Part shown: in pieces, positions 1 to 9,901 of the stretch
Layout of the letters: the number at the start of each line of letters is the position of its first letter
Numbering within the stretch: position 1 is the first letter of the stretch
Assembly (NCBI GenBank): GCA_028689665.1
Contig: JAQVCR010000002.1
Coordinates: forward strand, 140,570 to 204,569
From: Muribaculaceae bacterium
GTDB taxonomy: Bacteria > Bacteroidota > Bacteroidia > Bacteroidales > Muribaculaceae
DNA length: 64,000 nucleotides
Direction of reading: 5' to 3'
Program-made: the position numbers and the translations under genes
Notes under the pieces: model-generated
Database searches by the model: none
Seen by the model: the letters and a program-made list of their open reading frames with translations, nothing else
What the model was told of the DNA's origin: nothing

Positions 1-763
1 GAAAGATATGGGAGGGTTGCGCAAATATATGCCAATATGCCATATCACATTCTTGATAGGCTGTTTAGCAATAGCAGGAATTCCTCCATTCTCAGGATTT
101 TTCAGTAAAGATGAAATATTAGTTGCCGCATATTCAAATAGCCCATTATGGGGAATTTGGTTGACCGTAGTTGCAGGAATGACAGCATTCTATATGTTCC
201 GTGTGTATTATTTAATATTCTGGTGGAACAACCCTGATTATGGACATCACACACCACATGAATCGCCGGCAACAATGACAATACCGTTAATATTCTTGGC
301 AACAGTATCGATATTTGCAGGCTTTATACCTTTTGGCGAATTTGTATCGTGGAATCGCGAAACATACACAATTCATCTAAATTGGACAGTAGCAACAACC
401 AGTGTACTTGTGGCTTTAGCCGGAATAGCATTGGCAACAAAGCTGTATATGAAAGAAAATAAAGCCCCTGCAGCAATGGCAGATAAAGTGAGAGGTCTAT
501 GGACAGCCGCTTATCATCGTTTCTACATGGACGAGCTTTACCAATTTATTACACACAGAATAATCTTTGGTTGTGTAAGTAAACCAATTGCATGGTTCGA
601 CCGCCATATCATTGATGGTACAATGGATATGCTTGCAACAGTAACTAATTCGGCATCTTATGCAATAAGGAAACTTCAATCGGGAAGCATACAAGGCTAT
701 GTAATGGTTTATTTTGTCGGAGTTATACTGTTAGCAGTAATCACATATATATGTTTAATCTAA
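1..763 (+). CDS. nuoL: NADH-quinone oxidoreductase subunit L, 3' part (truncated by window start)
   Basis: Reading frame open from the window edge; GIPPFSGFFSKDEIL motif and C-terminal NuoL-type helices; followed by nuoM and nuoN. Confidence 0.93.
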   Translation, partial: KDMGGLRKYMPICHITFLIGCLAIAGIPPFSGFFSKDEILVAAYSNSPLWGIWLTVVAGMTAFYMFRVYYLIFWWNNPDYGHHTPHESPATMTIPLIFLATVSIFAGFIPFGEFVSWNRETYTIHLNWTVATTSVLVALAGIALATKLYMKENKAPAAMADKVRGLWTAAYHRFYMDELYQFITHRIIFGCVSKPIAWFDRHIIDGTMDMLATVTNSASYAIRKLQSGSIQGYVMVYFVGVILLAVITYICLI

Positions 764-793
764 TCGTGCATAGCGATAAAAATCTTATTTAAT

Positions 794-2296
794 ATGATTT
801 GGGACAATATATTAATTTATTTCGTAGTCATTCCCGTACTAATGTTAGCGGGACTTGCAATAAGCAAGAGTATGGCTCAGATACGCACGATTTGTGTAAT
901 TGGGGCATCAGCCTTATTGGCACTTGCCGCTTATGTAACAATAGCATATTTAGGCGAGCGAGCTACAGGAAATACAGCTGCAATGCTATTCACCGGCTCA
1001 TGGATGTGGTTTGAACCATTAAATATACATTTAGCACTAGGAGTCGACGGAATCTCGGTGGTAATGTTAATACTATCATCAGTGATCGTCTTTGCAGGTA
1101 TATTTGCATCATGGAAAATAGATCCACTACCAAAAGAATATTTTATGTGGTTCTGTTTACTCTCAACCGGAGTGTTTGGATTCTTCATTTCAATAGATAT
1201 GTTCACAATGTTCATGTTCTATGAAGTTGCGCTTATACCAATGTATTTATTAATCGGAGTATGGGGCAGTGGAAATAAGAACTATTCGGCAATGAAATTG
1301 ACACTAATGTTGATGGGAGGTTCAGCATTCTTAATGCTTGGTATTCTAGGAATCTATTATCACTCGTCAATCGATGGAAACTTTACAATGAATATTTTGG
1401 AAATATCTCAAAATAATGCAATACCACAAGACTGGCAGATGTATTTATTTCCAATGACATTTGTGGGATTCGGAGTGCTAGGAGCTATGTTCCCATTCCA
1501 TACATGGTCGCCCGATGGTCATGCTTCGGCGCCAACCGCAGTATCTATGCTCCATGCCGGAGTATTAATGAAACTAGGAGGTTATGGCTGTTTCCGTATA
1601 GCAATCTATTTAATGCCTTATGCAGCAACCGAGCTGGCATGGATATTCTTAATATTGACAGGTATAAGTGTAGTATATGGTGCATTCAGTGCATGTGTAC
1701 AGACCGACTTGAAATATATCAACGCATATTCATCAGTTAGCCACTGTGGACTAGTGCTATTTGCAATATTGATGCTTAACACCACAGCAATGACAGGAGC
1801 TGTGATGCAAATGCTATCGCACGGATTAATGACAGCATTATTCTTTGCATTGATTGGTATGATATATGGACGTACACACACCCGCGATATTCGCCAATTA
1901 GGAGGCTTAATGCAGATTATGCCATTCCTTTCAGTGTGTTATGTTATAGCCGGTTTGGCATCGTTAGGTCTCCCGGGATTAAGCGGATTCGTAGCCGAGA
2001 TGACAATCTTTGTAGGTTCATTTGAACACACCGATATGTTCCACCGCGTATTTACGATAGTAGCATGTTGCTCAATCGTAATAACTGCAGTTTATATTTT
2101 ACGAGTAGTCGGCAAGATACTCTTCGGAGCAGTTCAAGACGAGCATCACAGAACATTAACCGATGCACAGTGGCATGAAAGATTATCAACAATAACATTG
2201 ATAGTATGTGTAGCGGCAATTGGTTGCTTCCCAAGTTTCTTCAGTGAAATTATAAGAAACAGCTTCTTGACAATCATTAAAGTGTTGCCTCTATAA
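794..2296 (+). CDS. nuoM: NADH-quinone oxidoreductase subunit M
   Basis: 500 aa polytopic protein with proton-translocating antiporter-family motifs (FPFHTWSPDGHASAPTAVSMLHAGVLMKLGGYG). Confidence 0.96.
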   Translation: MIWDNILIYFVVIPVLMLAGLAISKSMAQIRTICVIGASALLALAAYVTIAYLGERATGNTAAMLFTGSWMWFEPLNIHLALGVDGISVVMLILSSVIVFAGIFASWKIDPLPKEYFMWFCLLSTGVFGFFISIDMFTMFMFYEVALIPMYLLIGVWGSGNKNYSAMKLTLMLMGGSAFLMLGILGIYYHSSIDGNFTMNILEISQNNAIPQDWQMYLFPMTFVGFGVLGAMFPFHTWSPDGHASAPTAVSMLHAGVLMKLGGYGCFRIAIYLMPYAATELAWIFLILTGISVVYGAFSACVQTDLKYINAYSSVSHCGLVLFAILMLNTTAMTGAVMQMLSHGLMTALFFALIGMIYGRTHTRDIRQLGGLMQIMPFLSVCYVIAGLASLGLPGLSGFVAEMTIFVGSFEHTDMFHRVFTIVACCSIVITAVYILRVVGKILFGAVQDEHHRTLTDAQWHERLSTITLIVCVAAIGCFPSFFSEIIRNSFLTIIKVLPL

Positions 2297-2332
2297 AAAT
2301 AAGAAACATTGAAATAATAAAATAAATAAAAA

Positions 2333-3772
2333 ATGGATTATTCTCAATTTTTAATGATGCGTCAAGAGTTAGGCTTGTTAGTAGTATTTCTACTAGTATT
2401 CCTTTACGACTTGTTTATGCCAAAGAAAGCGCAAACGCATCTGCCTGTATTTACAACAGTATTATTTGCTGTATTTACATTGTTAGGATTAAACTTATTC
2501 TGGGCAGAGGGAACTGCATTTGGTGGAATGTATGAATCGACCATGTCAACCGAAGCTATAAAAAGGATACTAAATATCGGCGCATTAATAGTATTAATAC
2601 AATCGATAAAATGGGCAAACAGTGAATTTGTAGCCGTTCGTCGAGGTGAATTCTACTCATTATTGCTAATTACTTTGCTAGGAATGTACTTAATGATTTC
2701 GGCACGTCATTTCTTATTATTTGTGATAGGACTTGAGACTGCATCATTGCCATTGGCAGCACTAGCAGCATTTAACAAGAACCACTACGAAAGCCACGAA
2801 GCAGCAATAAAATATTTATTGACAGCTGTGTTCTCATCAGCAATTTTTATGATGGGATTATCGTTTGTTTATGCTTTAGGCGGATCGTTATATTTTGCCG
2901 ACCTATCAACAGCTATAATTGGAAGTGAAAGCGCACTTTTAATAGTTGCCTTAGCTTTCGTTATATCAGGTGTAGGTTTCAAATTATCGTTAGTCCCTTT
3001 CCATTTGTGGACAGCCGACGTGTATCAAGGCGCTCCGACATCGGTAACTTCATACCTTTCGGTGATTTCAAAAGGTGCCGCAGCTTTTGCTTTCATGATA
3101 ATCTTAGCACAAGTGTTTGGCTCGGTATATAGCCAAGTGTGGGAATGGATGCTATATGCACTAATCATATTGACTATCACAGTAGGTAACCTATTTGCAA
3201 TACGCCAGAAGAATCTAAAACGATTCCTTGCATTCTCGTCGATTTCACAAGCCGGTTACATTATGCTAGGAGTGGTAGCAAATAGTACATTAGGGCTGGC
3301 ATCGGTAATGTATTATGTCTTAATTTATATTTTCTCAAACTTAGCGGCATTTGGAGTTATTCAAGCTGTCGAGAACAACACAGGAAAAGTTTCGATGGAC
3401 GAGTATAACGGACTTTATAAGACAAACCCAAAATTGTCGGCTGCAATGATGATAGCAATGTTCTCATTGGCAGGTATTCCTCCGTTTGCAGGATTTTTCA
3501 GTAAATTCTTTATCTTCAGTGCGACACTGCAAACCGAGAGTGTAGCTTTATATGTACTTGTATTAATAGCATTGATAAATACAATCATTTCATTGTACTA
3601 TTATCTATTAGTAGTGAAAGCAATGTTTATTAATCCTAACGACAACCCAATTGCTACATTTAAGAGCGCAATTTCAGAGAGAATTGCACTTGTAATTTGT
3701 GTAGTAGGCATTATGTTGCTTGGAGTTGCAAGTTGCGTATATACATTCTTAACAAATGTTTCAACATTCTAG
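2333..3772 (+). CDS. nuoN: NADH-quinone oxidoreductase subunit N
   Basis: 479 aa; VPFHLWTADVYQGAPTSVTSYLSVISKGAAAFAF and SLAGIPPFAGFFSKFFIF motifs. Confidence 0.96.
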   Translation: MDYSQFLMMRQELGLLVVFLLVFLYDLFMPKKAQTHLPVFTTVLFAVFTLLGLNLFWAEGTAFGGMYESTMSTEAIKRILNIGALIVLIQSIKWANSEFVAVRRGEFYSLLLITLLGMYLMISARHFLLFVIGLETASLPLAALAAFNKNHYESHEAAIKYLLTAVFSSAIFMMGLSFVYALGGSLYFADLSTAIIGSESALLIVALAFVISGVGFKLSLVPFHLWTADVYQGAPTSVTSYLSVISKGAAAFAFMIILAQVFGSVYSQVWEWMLYALIILTITVGNLFAIRQKNLKRFLAFSSISQAGYIMLGVVANSTLGLASVMYYVLIYIFSNLAAFGVIQAVENNTGKVSMDEYNGLYKTNPKLSAAMMIAMFSLAGIPPFAGFFSKFFIFSATLQTESVALYVLVLIALINTIISLYYYLLVVKAMFINPNDNPIATFKSAISERIALVICVVGIMLLGVASCVYTFLTNVSTF

Positions 3773-3799
3773 GAATATTGACAAAACATAAAATATAAG

Positions 3800-3835
3800 C
3801 GGGTGGTACAAAACAAAAGTATCACCCGTTTTTAT
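3800..3835 (+). terminator. Rho-independent-like terminator of the nuo operon
   Basis: CGGGTGGTAC-N9-GTATCACCCG stem (one G-T pair) followed by TTTTTATT, just after nuoN. Confidence 0.8.
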
Positions 3836-3905
3836 TCTTTTAATAAAGCGAATTTTTAGCGAAAATTTACGAGATAAAAAAAAGCTGAAAAATAGTTTTT
3901 ATCCT

Positions 3906-3957
3906 ATAAAATAGTACACAAAGATAGATTTTATTCTATCTTTGTGTACTATTTTAT
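3906..3957. repeat. Perfect 23-bp inverted repeat with 6-nt loop, containing TATCTTTG in the right arm and its complement in the left
   Basis: Arms 3906-3928 and 3935-3957 (ATAAAATAGTACACAAAGATAGA / TCTATCTTTGTGTACTATTTTAT) are exact reverse complements. Confidence 0.9.
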
Positions 3958-4008
3958 TATTAACCTCAAGCAATTACTTTAGGTAAAACCAGAAATATCA
4001 TATAAACG

Positions 4009-6501
4009 ATGAAAAAGTCAATACTTACTCTGATAGTATCATTAACGACTATTTCCTCTATGTGGGGAGATATTATGATTAATGATAAGTCGTATCAGGC
4101 CGATACCCTCATTTGTAAAGAGATAGGTCCGGGAGTTATATATACACGAATTAGAATCCCCGACTACCCACTGAATGTAAACACACTAAAGGTAGACTTG
4201 AATAATAAATACAACAGACTAGAAACGACTGTAGGACAAGACAAACTAGGAAGTACCGAGTCTTTAGTGTCGGCAGCAAAGCGACAAACGACAGAAGGTC
4301 ATAGAGCGTTAGCGGCGGCAAATGCAAATTTTTGGTGTACTGTAGAGAAACCGTTTGCCGATTATATAAAAGGAACAACATTTGGAGCAAATCTACGAAA
4401 CGGCAAGATCCTAACCGAGACAAATATGTTCTCCGACCAATGGGACGGAGGAGCCGAGCGTACAGGTATTGTCTCAATTGATACTAATAAAAAATTATGG
4501 ATAGAGTCGATGTCGTGGGAAGGGCTTGCGACATCAGAAAAATGGAATGGAAATAAATTGACTATTGCACAAGTGAATAAAATGTGTAACGATAATGAAT
4601 TAGTAATGTATAATTCATATTATGGCACATCACGAGCATTTACAACAGTAGGCGAAGGTGTTGCCCGCACCGATGTATTTCTAAAGATGAAAGAAGGTCA
4701 AGAATGGAGCGTTAATAAAGACATGATCTTTGATGTAAAAGAAATCAAGCCAAACACCGGAGCAAATACGTTGGGCGATTACGATTTATGTATATCAGGC
4801 ACAGGCAGTTATAAAACGAGTGTCGAATTATTGGCAATTGGTGATGAAGTGAAGATAAACCATGCATGGAAATCATTTGCGACAGGTGATACTCCAAATT
4901 TAGAGCAAGTAGTTGCAGGAAATGCAATAGTAATGAAAGACGGAGTACTCACCGGGCGTAATACCGACGAAGGATATAATTCGCAAGTATATTCGCGCAC
5001 AGGCTATGGAATGGATAAAGAAGGCAAAACCCTATATGTGATAGTTATAGATAAATCGACCGATCCCGTTTATGGATATTCGGCAGGCTGTGGAACAAGT
5101 GTGATGTGCGAAATAATGAAGCAAGCCGGGTGTTGGAATCTATGCACAATGGATGCCGGAGGATCGGCACAGATGATGGTTCAAGATGCAATAATAAATA
5201 AGACCACAGAAGGAAGCCCTCGAGCAGTAGCCAATGGAATGATGATTTATTCTATAGCCGAGCCACAGACACAAATAGCACGTTTAGAATATGCCGATTA
5301 TAAATTGTTAGCACCAATATATTCATCTTATCAACCAATCATTTATGGCTACGATAAATATGGTAATTTAATCGACGAGGATGTAAAAGGCTTTACCTTG
5401 AGTTGCGATGCCAGTCTAGGCAGCACCGAAGGCACTACTTTCACAGCAGTAGGTCAACCGGTTAAAGGAAAGTTGACAGCAACATTGAATGGCATCAGCG
5501 TTTCAAAAGAAATGACAGTGATGAATGCCAGTATGTCATTGCGCATCAAGAATCTATTGATTGATGCATCGCGTGAATATCCGGTAGAAGTTGTAGCCCA
5601 AATTAATGCTAATGAATATAAATATAATCCAGCCTCTCTAACATGGACTGTTGCAGATCCCAGTATTGTATCAATAAATGAGCAAGGAATATTGAAAGGA
5701 CTAAAAGAAGGCGAAACGACAATTTCATGTAAATTAGGCGACTTCAGCGATCAAGGCACCGTAAAAGTAGAGATAGCCAATAATGAAAAGATTAATTTGA
5801 GTTATGAAGATTGGACATTTACCTCTTCGGTAGCAAATACCTTTGTTTTAGGAGCCGATGGCGTGCTAACAATGAACTATAAAGGAGGTCGAGCAGCAAG
5901 TTTTAAAATGGCAAAAGAGCAATATTTCTATTCACTTCCCGATAAAGTATTATTGTCGTTTACCTCGACACTTCCAATATCTTCGATACAAGCCGACTTT
6001 AGAAATGCAACACAGACGTCGACTAATATTCTTAAATTGAGTGAAGAAGCAGGCTATGCCGCAGGAGTAAGGTACGATATAGAATTGCCATTATCGCATA
6101 TTGGAGGTGGCGACGATTTGCTAAACTTCCCACTAAGTCTAAGAAGCTTAAACTTCTATGTAGGCACAGGCGCCACAGTAGGCACTAACACAGTTACATT
6201 TCATGGAATTTATGGACAATATAATCATCATAGTGGGGTAGAAACGATAAAAGGTGAAAGAGCGAGCGAATTTACAATTTATCCCAATCCCGTATCTGAA
6301 GGAATGATAACAATAACCAGCGAGTTACAAGAAGCAAAGGTTGAAATTTTCAATAATGCCGGGGTATTGATGCACTCACAAGTAGTTAATCTAAATGGCA
6401 CAAGTGCAACTCTAGATGTAACAATGCTTTCGCAAGGACTTTATTTTATAAGATTACAAGGGGAAAACAGTATAAACGTAGAAAAATTAATAATAAAATA
6501 A
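4009..6501 (+). CDS. Secreted phosphodiester glycosidase (NAGPA-like) with Ig-like region and T9SS C-terminal sorting domain
   Basis: N-terminal signal; CGTSVMCEIMKQAGCWNLCTMDAGGSAQMMV resembles the NAGPA domain; C-terminus FTIYPNPVSEGMITI...LSQGLYFIRLQGENSINVEKLIIK is a type A T9SS CTD. Confidence 0.82.
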   Translation: MKKSILTLIVSLTTISSMWGDIMINDKSYQADTLICKEIGPGVIYTRIRIPDYPLNVNTLKVDLNNKYNRLETTVGQDKLGSTESLVSAAKRQTTEGHRALAAANANFWCTVEKPFADYIKGTTFGANLRNGKILTETNMFSDQWDGGAERTGIVSIDTNKKLWIESMSWEGLATSEKWNGNKLTIAQVNKMCNDNELVMYNSYYGTSRAFTTVGEGVARTDVFLKMKEGQEWSVNKDMIFDVKEIKPNTGANTLGDYDLCISGTGSYKTSVELLAIGDEVKINHAWKSFATGDTPNLEQVVAGNAIVMKDGVLTGRNTDEGYNSQVYSRTGYGMDKEGKTLYVIVIDKSTDPVYGYSAGCGTSVMCEIMKQAGCWNLCTMDAGGSAQMMVQDAIINKTTEGSPRAVANGMMIYSIAEPQTQIARLEYADYKLLAPIYSSYQPIIYGYDKYGNLIDEDVKGFTLSCDASLGSTEGTTFTAVGQPVKGKLTATLNGISVSKEMTVMNASMSLRIKNLLIDASREYPVEVVAQINANEYKYNPASLTWTVADPSIVSINEQGILKGLKEGETTISCKLGDFSDQGTVKVEIANNEKINLSYEDWTFTSSVANTFVLGADGVLTMNYKGGRAASFKMAKEQYFYSLPDKVLLSFTSTLPISSIQADFRNATQTSTNILKLSEEAGYAAGVRYDIELPLSHIGGGDDLLNFPLSLRSLNFYVGTGATVGTNTVTFHGIYGQYNHHSGVETIKGERASEFTIYPNPVSEGMITITSELQEAKVEIFNNAGVLMHSQVVNLNGTSATLDVTMLSQGLYFIRLQGENSINVEKLIIK

Positions 6502-6511
6502 TATATTAAAC

Positions 6512-7405
6512 ATGAAAAATGTAATATTATCACTTTTTGCTTTAAGCGCAATGTATGTTAATGCGCAAGAAGTAACCGTGAGTAAACCAGTAAGGCTGCT
6601 TGCCGGAGTCGAGACTGAAGCGTATAATCCGGTACTCAGTGCCGATGGAAGCCAAATGCTCTTTACCGGGCAACGTTGTAAAGGGCTAAAAGTGTTAACC
6701 TTTGCCGATGGTGCAACCGAAACAATTTCGACAGCTGAGAATGCAGGCTATCAAGCCATCTTCTCAAACGATGGTAAAGTCTATTTCTCTATCAAGGAAT
6801 ATGAAGGAGCAGTAGGAAGAAGCAGCTTGTTAAGCTACGATGTAAATACTAAAGAGTCATCTACAATAGTAGAAGGGCAGAAAAAGCTTTCAGCTCCGAT
6901 GGCATTAAGAAACGGAGTGGCAGTGAAAACCTCAAAGGGCTTGCAAAAGACTACAAAGGATAAAGGCATATATGTATACACCGAAGGCTCAAAGGTAGTA
7001 GTAGGAAATAATGGCAAAGAGAACGAATATAGCCCGGTAGAATCATTTGCCGGCTATTTATGGGCAACACTATCGCCTGACAACTCAAAAATAGCATTTT
7101 TTGCGGCAGGCAAAGGAATTGTAGTGATGAGCCTCGACGGCAAAGTAATAAGTCTGCTGGGCAATTATGAGAAACCGGTGTGGTATGGTAACAATTATAT
7201 AGTTGCACAGAATGCCACCGATGATGGTCATCAATATTCATCATCGCAGATATTGCTACTTAAGGCAGATGGAAGTTTTAAGAAAGAATTAACGACACCA
7301 ACATCAATGACAATGCACCCATCGGCATCGGCACAATCAGGCAAGATAGTCTACGACACAGTTGATGGCAGAATATATATGATGGAAATCACAATTAAAG
7401 AATAA
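6512..7405 (+). CDS. Secreted PD40/WD40-like beta-propeller protein (copy 1)
   Basis: Signal peptide; repeated propeller-like motifs (NPVLSADGSQMLFTGQ, ATLSPDNSKIAFFAAGKGIVVMSLDGK); paralogous to 9902-10786. Confidence 0.7.
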   Translation: MKNVILSLFALSAMYVNAQEVTVSKPVRLLAGVETEAYNPVLSADGSQMLFTGQRCKGLKVLTFADGATETISTAENAGYQAIFSNDGKVYFSIKEYEGAVGRSSLLSYDVNTKESSTIVEGQKKLSAPMALRNGVAVKTSKGLQKTTKDKGIYVYTEGSKVVVGNNGKENEYSPVESFAGYLWATLSPDNSKIAFFAAGKGIVVMSLDGKVISLLGNYEKPVWYGNNYIVAQNATDDGHQYSSSQILLLKADGSFKKELTTPTSMTMHPSASAQSGKIVYDTVDGRIYMMEITIKE

Positions 7406-7421
7406 TCGAGGAGGGCTAGAA

Positions 7422-9824
7422 ATGAAAAAGATATTTATGACAATAATGGCTTCTTGCTCGATATTATCGGCAGTGGCTACAACACCCCAAGAGCTAGTAA
7501 TCTATATAAATCCGGGACACGGGGGCTATGACAGTGATGACAGAAATGTAGTTATCGATCCATATAAACAAGGCGACCCCGAAGGCTATTGGGAATCGAA
7601 ATCAAACTTAGTAAAAGGTATGCACCTTCGTGATTTATTAAACGAACGAGGATATACAACCGGAATTTCGCGTGTTACTAATACTACCGCCGATGATTTA
7701 GGACTCGAAACTATTGGTGGACTTGCAAATGCTGCAGGAGCCGATATATTTCTATCAATTCATAGTAATGCAACCGGAACAGCCAACCGCCGGAATGCCC
7801 CGCTAATGCTCTTTAGAGGCTATGACACAGAGGCAGTGTATCCTGAATCGCCAAAAGTGGCAACAATAATGAATGAGCAATTGCTTAAAAATGAGGCAAC
7901 AGTGTGGACTTCAACCTCAATAAATATACGCGGCGATTGGAGCTTTTATAGCTGGGGAACACAAGGACTAGGAGTATTAAGAAAATTACAAATGACAGGA
8001 GTACTCTCCGAAGGCTCTTTCCACGATTATGTACCCGAAGCCTATCGACTTATGAACAGCGATTTCTGCTGGATGGAAGCATGGCATTTTCTTAAATCTT
8101 ATGAACAATATTATGGGATAGAATCGAAAGAGACAAAAGGCTATGTGGCAGGAGTAGTTTACGACTCACGTCTAAAGCGCGACGTCGACTATAAGATGTA
8201 TGACCGCGATGAATATATTCCAATAAATGGCGCAAAAGTTGAGCTTTGTAAAGAAGATGGAACAAAACTTCAAGAATATGTTACCGATAATATAAACAAT
8301 GGATTCTATCTATTAAAAGACGTAGAACCGGGAACTTATAAATTAAAGATAACAAAAGATACGCATATCTCGGCAGAAACTTCAGTTGTAGTAACCGCAA
8401 ATAATATTTCTTATAGCAATATTGCGTTACAGAAAATCCGTGATACAGCCCCCGAAGTAGTGTCATATACTCCGATGTGGACAGCCGGCGAAGAAGGATT
8501 ATTATGCAATACACCTATCGTATTTAATTTTAACTGGGATATGGACGCTACTTCTACCGAAGCAGCTTTCAAAATCACACCAGCCGTGGAAGGAACATTG
8601 ACATGGTCGGACGCAAATTATAAAATGACCTTTACTCCCACTACTCCGTATCTGCCAAATACCGAATATACAGTAACACTAGGCAAATCGGCGCAGCATG
8701 CAGGAGGTATGAGTATGGTTGCCGATAAGACCTTTACATTTAAGAGCGACAATAGAGATTATCTAACTATTTTAAATTACTTTCCACGAGCAGGAGCCGA
8801 AGTCAACGTTAAGAGTCCGGTCGTAGCATTCTTAGCCGATCAATATCTCGATGCCCCCACAGCATATAATAATATCAAGATAAAAGATGCATCGGGTAAT
8901 GAATTGGCTTATTCAAGCCGCAGCATCACTTATGGTAAATACACCGAGCCTTATGGCTGGGCAAAGATGCCGTTATCAAAGGCATTAGTAGCCGGCGAAG
9001 ATTATACAATTACAATACCTGTTACAGTTGCCGATAAGACAGGAATCCATGTGAAAGATGAAATTGTAGAACATTTCAAGGCAGTAGATATGTCGGTAGC
9101 CAAGACTGATGCAGTTAATGTTAATGAATTTGATGATGTTACTACATTGGTCGGAAATAGCGATCAATCAAAAGCCAGTACATTAACCATTACTAAAGAC
9201 AGCTCATCAAAATTATTTGGGACAGCTTGCGCTTCAATGAAATATACATTTACCGAGCAAGAAGGAGGTAAAATAGTTATAGATGTAGCACCAACGACAG
9301 AGACAGTTTCGGGAATAGATGCAATTGAAATGAGTATTTTTGGCGATATATCAAGCAATACTATGAATCTTATTTTTGTTTCAGACGCAGAAGAAGTAAT
9401 TGTTCCAATGGGAGCAATAGATTATCTAGGCTGGCAGACAAAAAGAGTAAACTTAGGATTATATCTAAAAGCCGATAAAAACTATACGTTGAAAGGCATC
9501 GAAGTAAATCAAGATAATGCAAAGCAGGGCGCAGCAGGCATTATAAAGATAGATAATCTAGTGAAATTTGTATCTCAAGGAAGTGTAGAAAATATAGAAA
9601 CATCTACAATTAGAATTTATCCAAATCCGGCAAGCGAGTATATTATAGTAAATGGAGAATCTTATATTGAAGGTCTTCAATTATTTGATTTGAATGGCAA
9701 GTTAATTGCTAAGCAATCGGGTAATGTGATAAATGTAAGTGAAATAGTTTCGGGAACATATATCATAAAAGTATATGTATCGGGAAGCGAAATAACACAA
9801 AAAGTGGTTGTTAAACATGACTAG
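7422..9824 (+). CDS. N-acetylmuramoyl-L-alanine amidase (Amidase_3) with Ig-like region and T9SS CTD (copy 1)
   Basis: YINPGHGGYDSDDRN, WESKSNLVKGMHLRDLL, IFLSIHSNATG, LSEGSFHDY; C-terminal RIYPNPASEYIIVNG...SGTYIIKVYVSGSEITQKVVVK. Confidence 0.88.
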   Translation: MKKIFMTIMASCSILSAVATTPQELVIYINPGHGGYDSDDRNVVIDPYKQGDPEGYWESKSNLVKGMHLRDLLNERGYTTGISRVTNTTADDLGLETIGGLANAAGADIFLSIHSNATGTANRRNAPLMLFRGYDTEAVYPESPKVATIMNEQLLKNEATVWTSTSINIRGDWSFYSWGTQGLGVLRKLQMTGVLSEGSFHDYVPEAYRLMNSDFCWMEAWHFLKSYEQYYGIESKETKGYVAGVVYDSRLKRDVDYKMYDRDEYIPINGAKVELCKEDGTKLQEYVTDNINNGFYLLKDVEPGTYKLKITKDTHISAETSVVVTANNISYSNIALQKIRDTAPEVVSYTPMWTAGEEGLLCNTPIVFNFNWDMDATSTEAAFKITPAVEGTLTWSDANYKMTFTPTTPYLPNTEYTVTLGKSAQHAGGMSMVADKTFTFKSDNRDYLTILNYFPRAGAEVNVKSPVVAFLADQYLDAPTAYNNIKIKDASGNELAYSSRSITYGKYTEPYGWAKMPLSKALVAGEDYTITIPVTVADKTGIHVKDEIVEHFKAVDMSVAKTDAVNVNEFDDVTTLVGNSDQSKASTLTITKDSSSKLFGTACASMKYTFTEQEGGKIVIDVAPTTETVSGIDAIEMSIFGDISSNTMNLIFVSDAEEVIVPMGAIDYLGWQTKRVNLGLYLKADKNYTLKGIEVNQDNAKQGAAGIIKIDNLVKFVSQGSVENIETSTIRIYPNPASEYIIVNGESYIEGLQLFDLNGKLIAKQSGNVINVSEIVSGTYIIKVYVSGSEITQKVVVKHD

Positions 9825-9834
9825 AAAATAATAT

Positions 9835-9882
9835 ATCGTGGCAATAATATAATTCATCTTATGTTATTGCCACGATTTTTTT
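9835..9882 (+). terminator. Strong intrinsic-terminator-like hairpin between the two PD40/amidase units
   Basis: ATCGTGGCAATAA...TTATTGCCACGAT stem followed by an uninterrupted T tract; ends 20 nt upstream of the next ATG. Confidence 0.85.
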
Positions 9883-9901
9883 ATAAAGTAAAAAACGAAT
9901 A

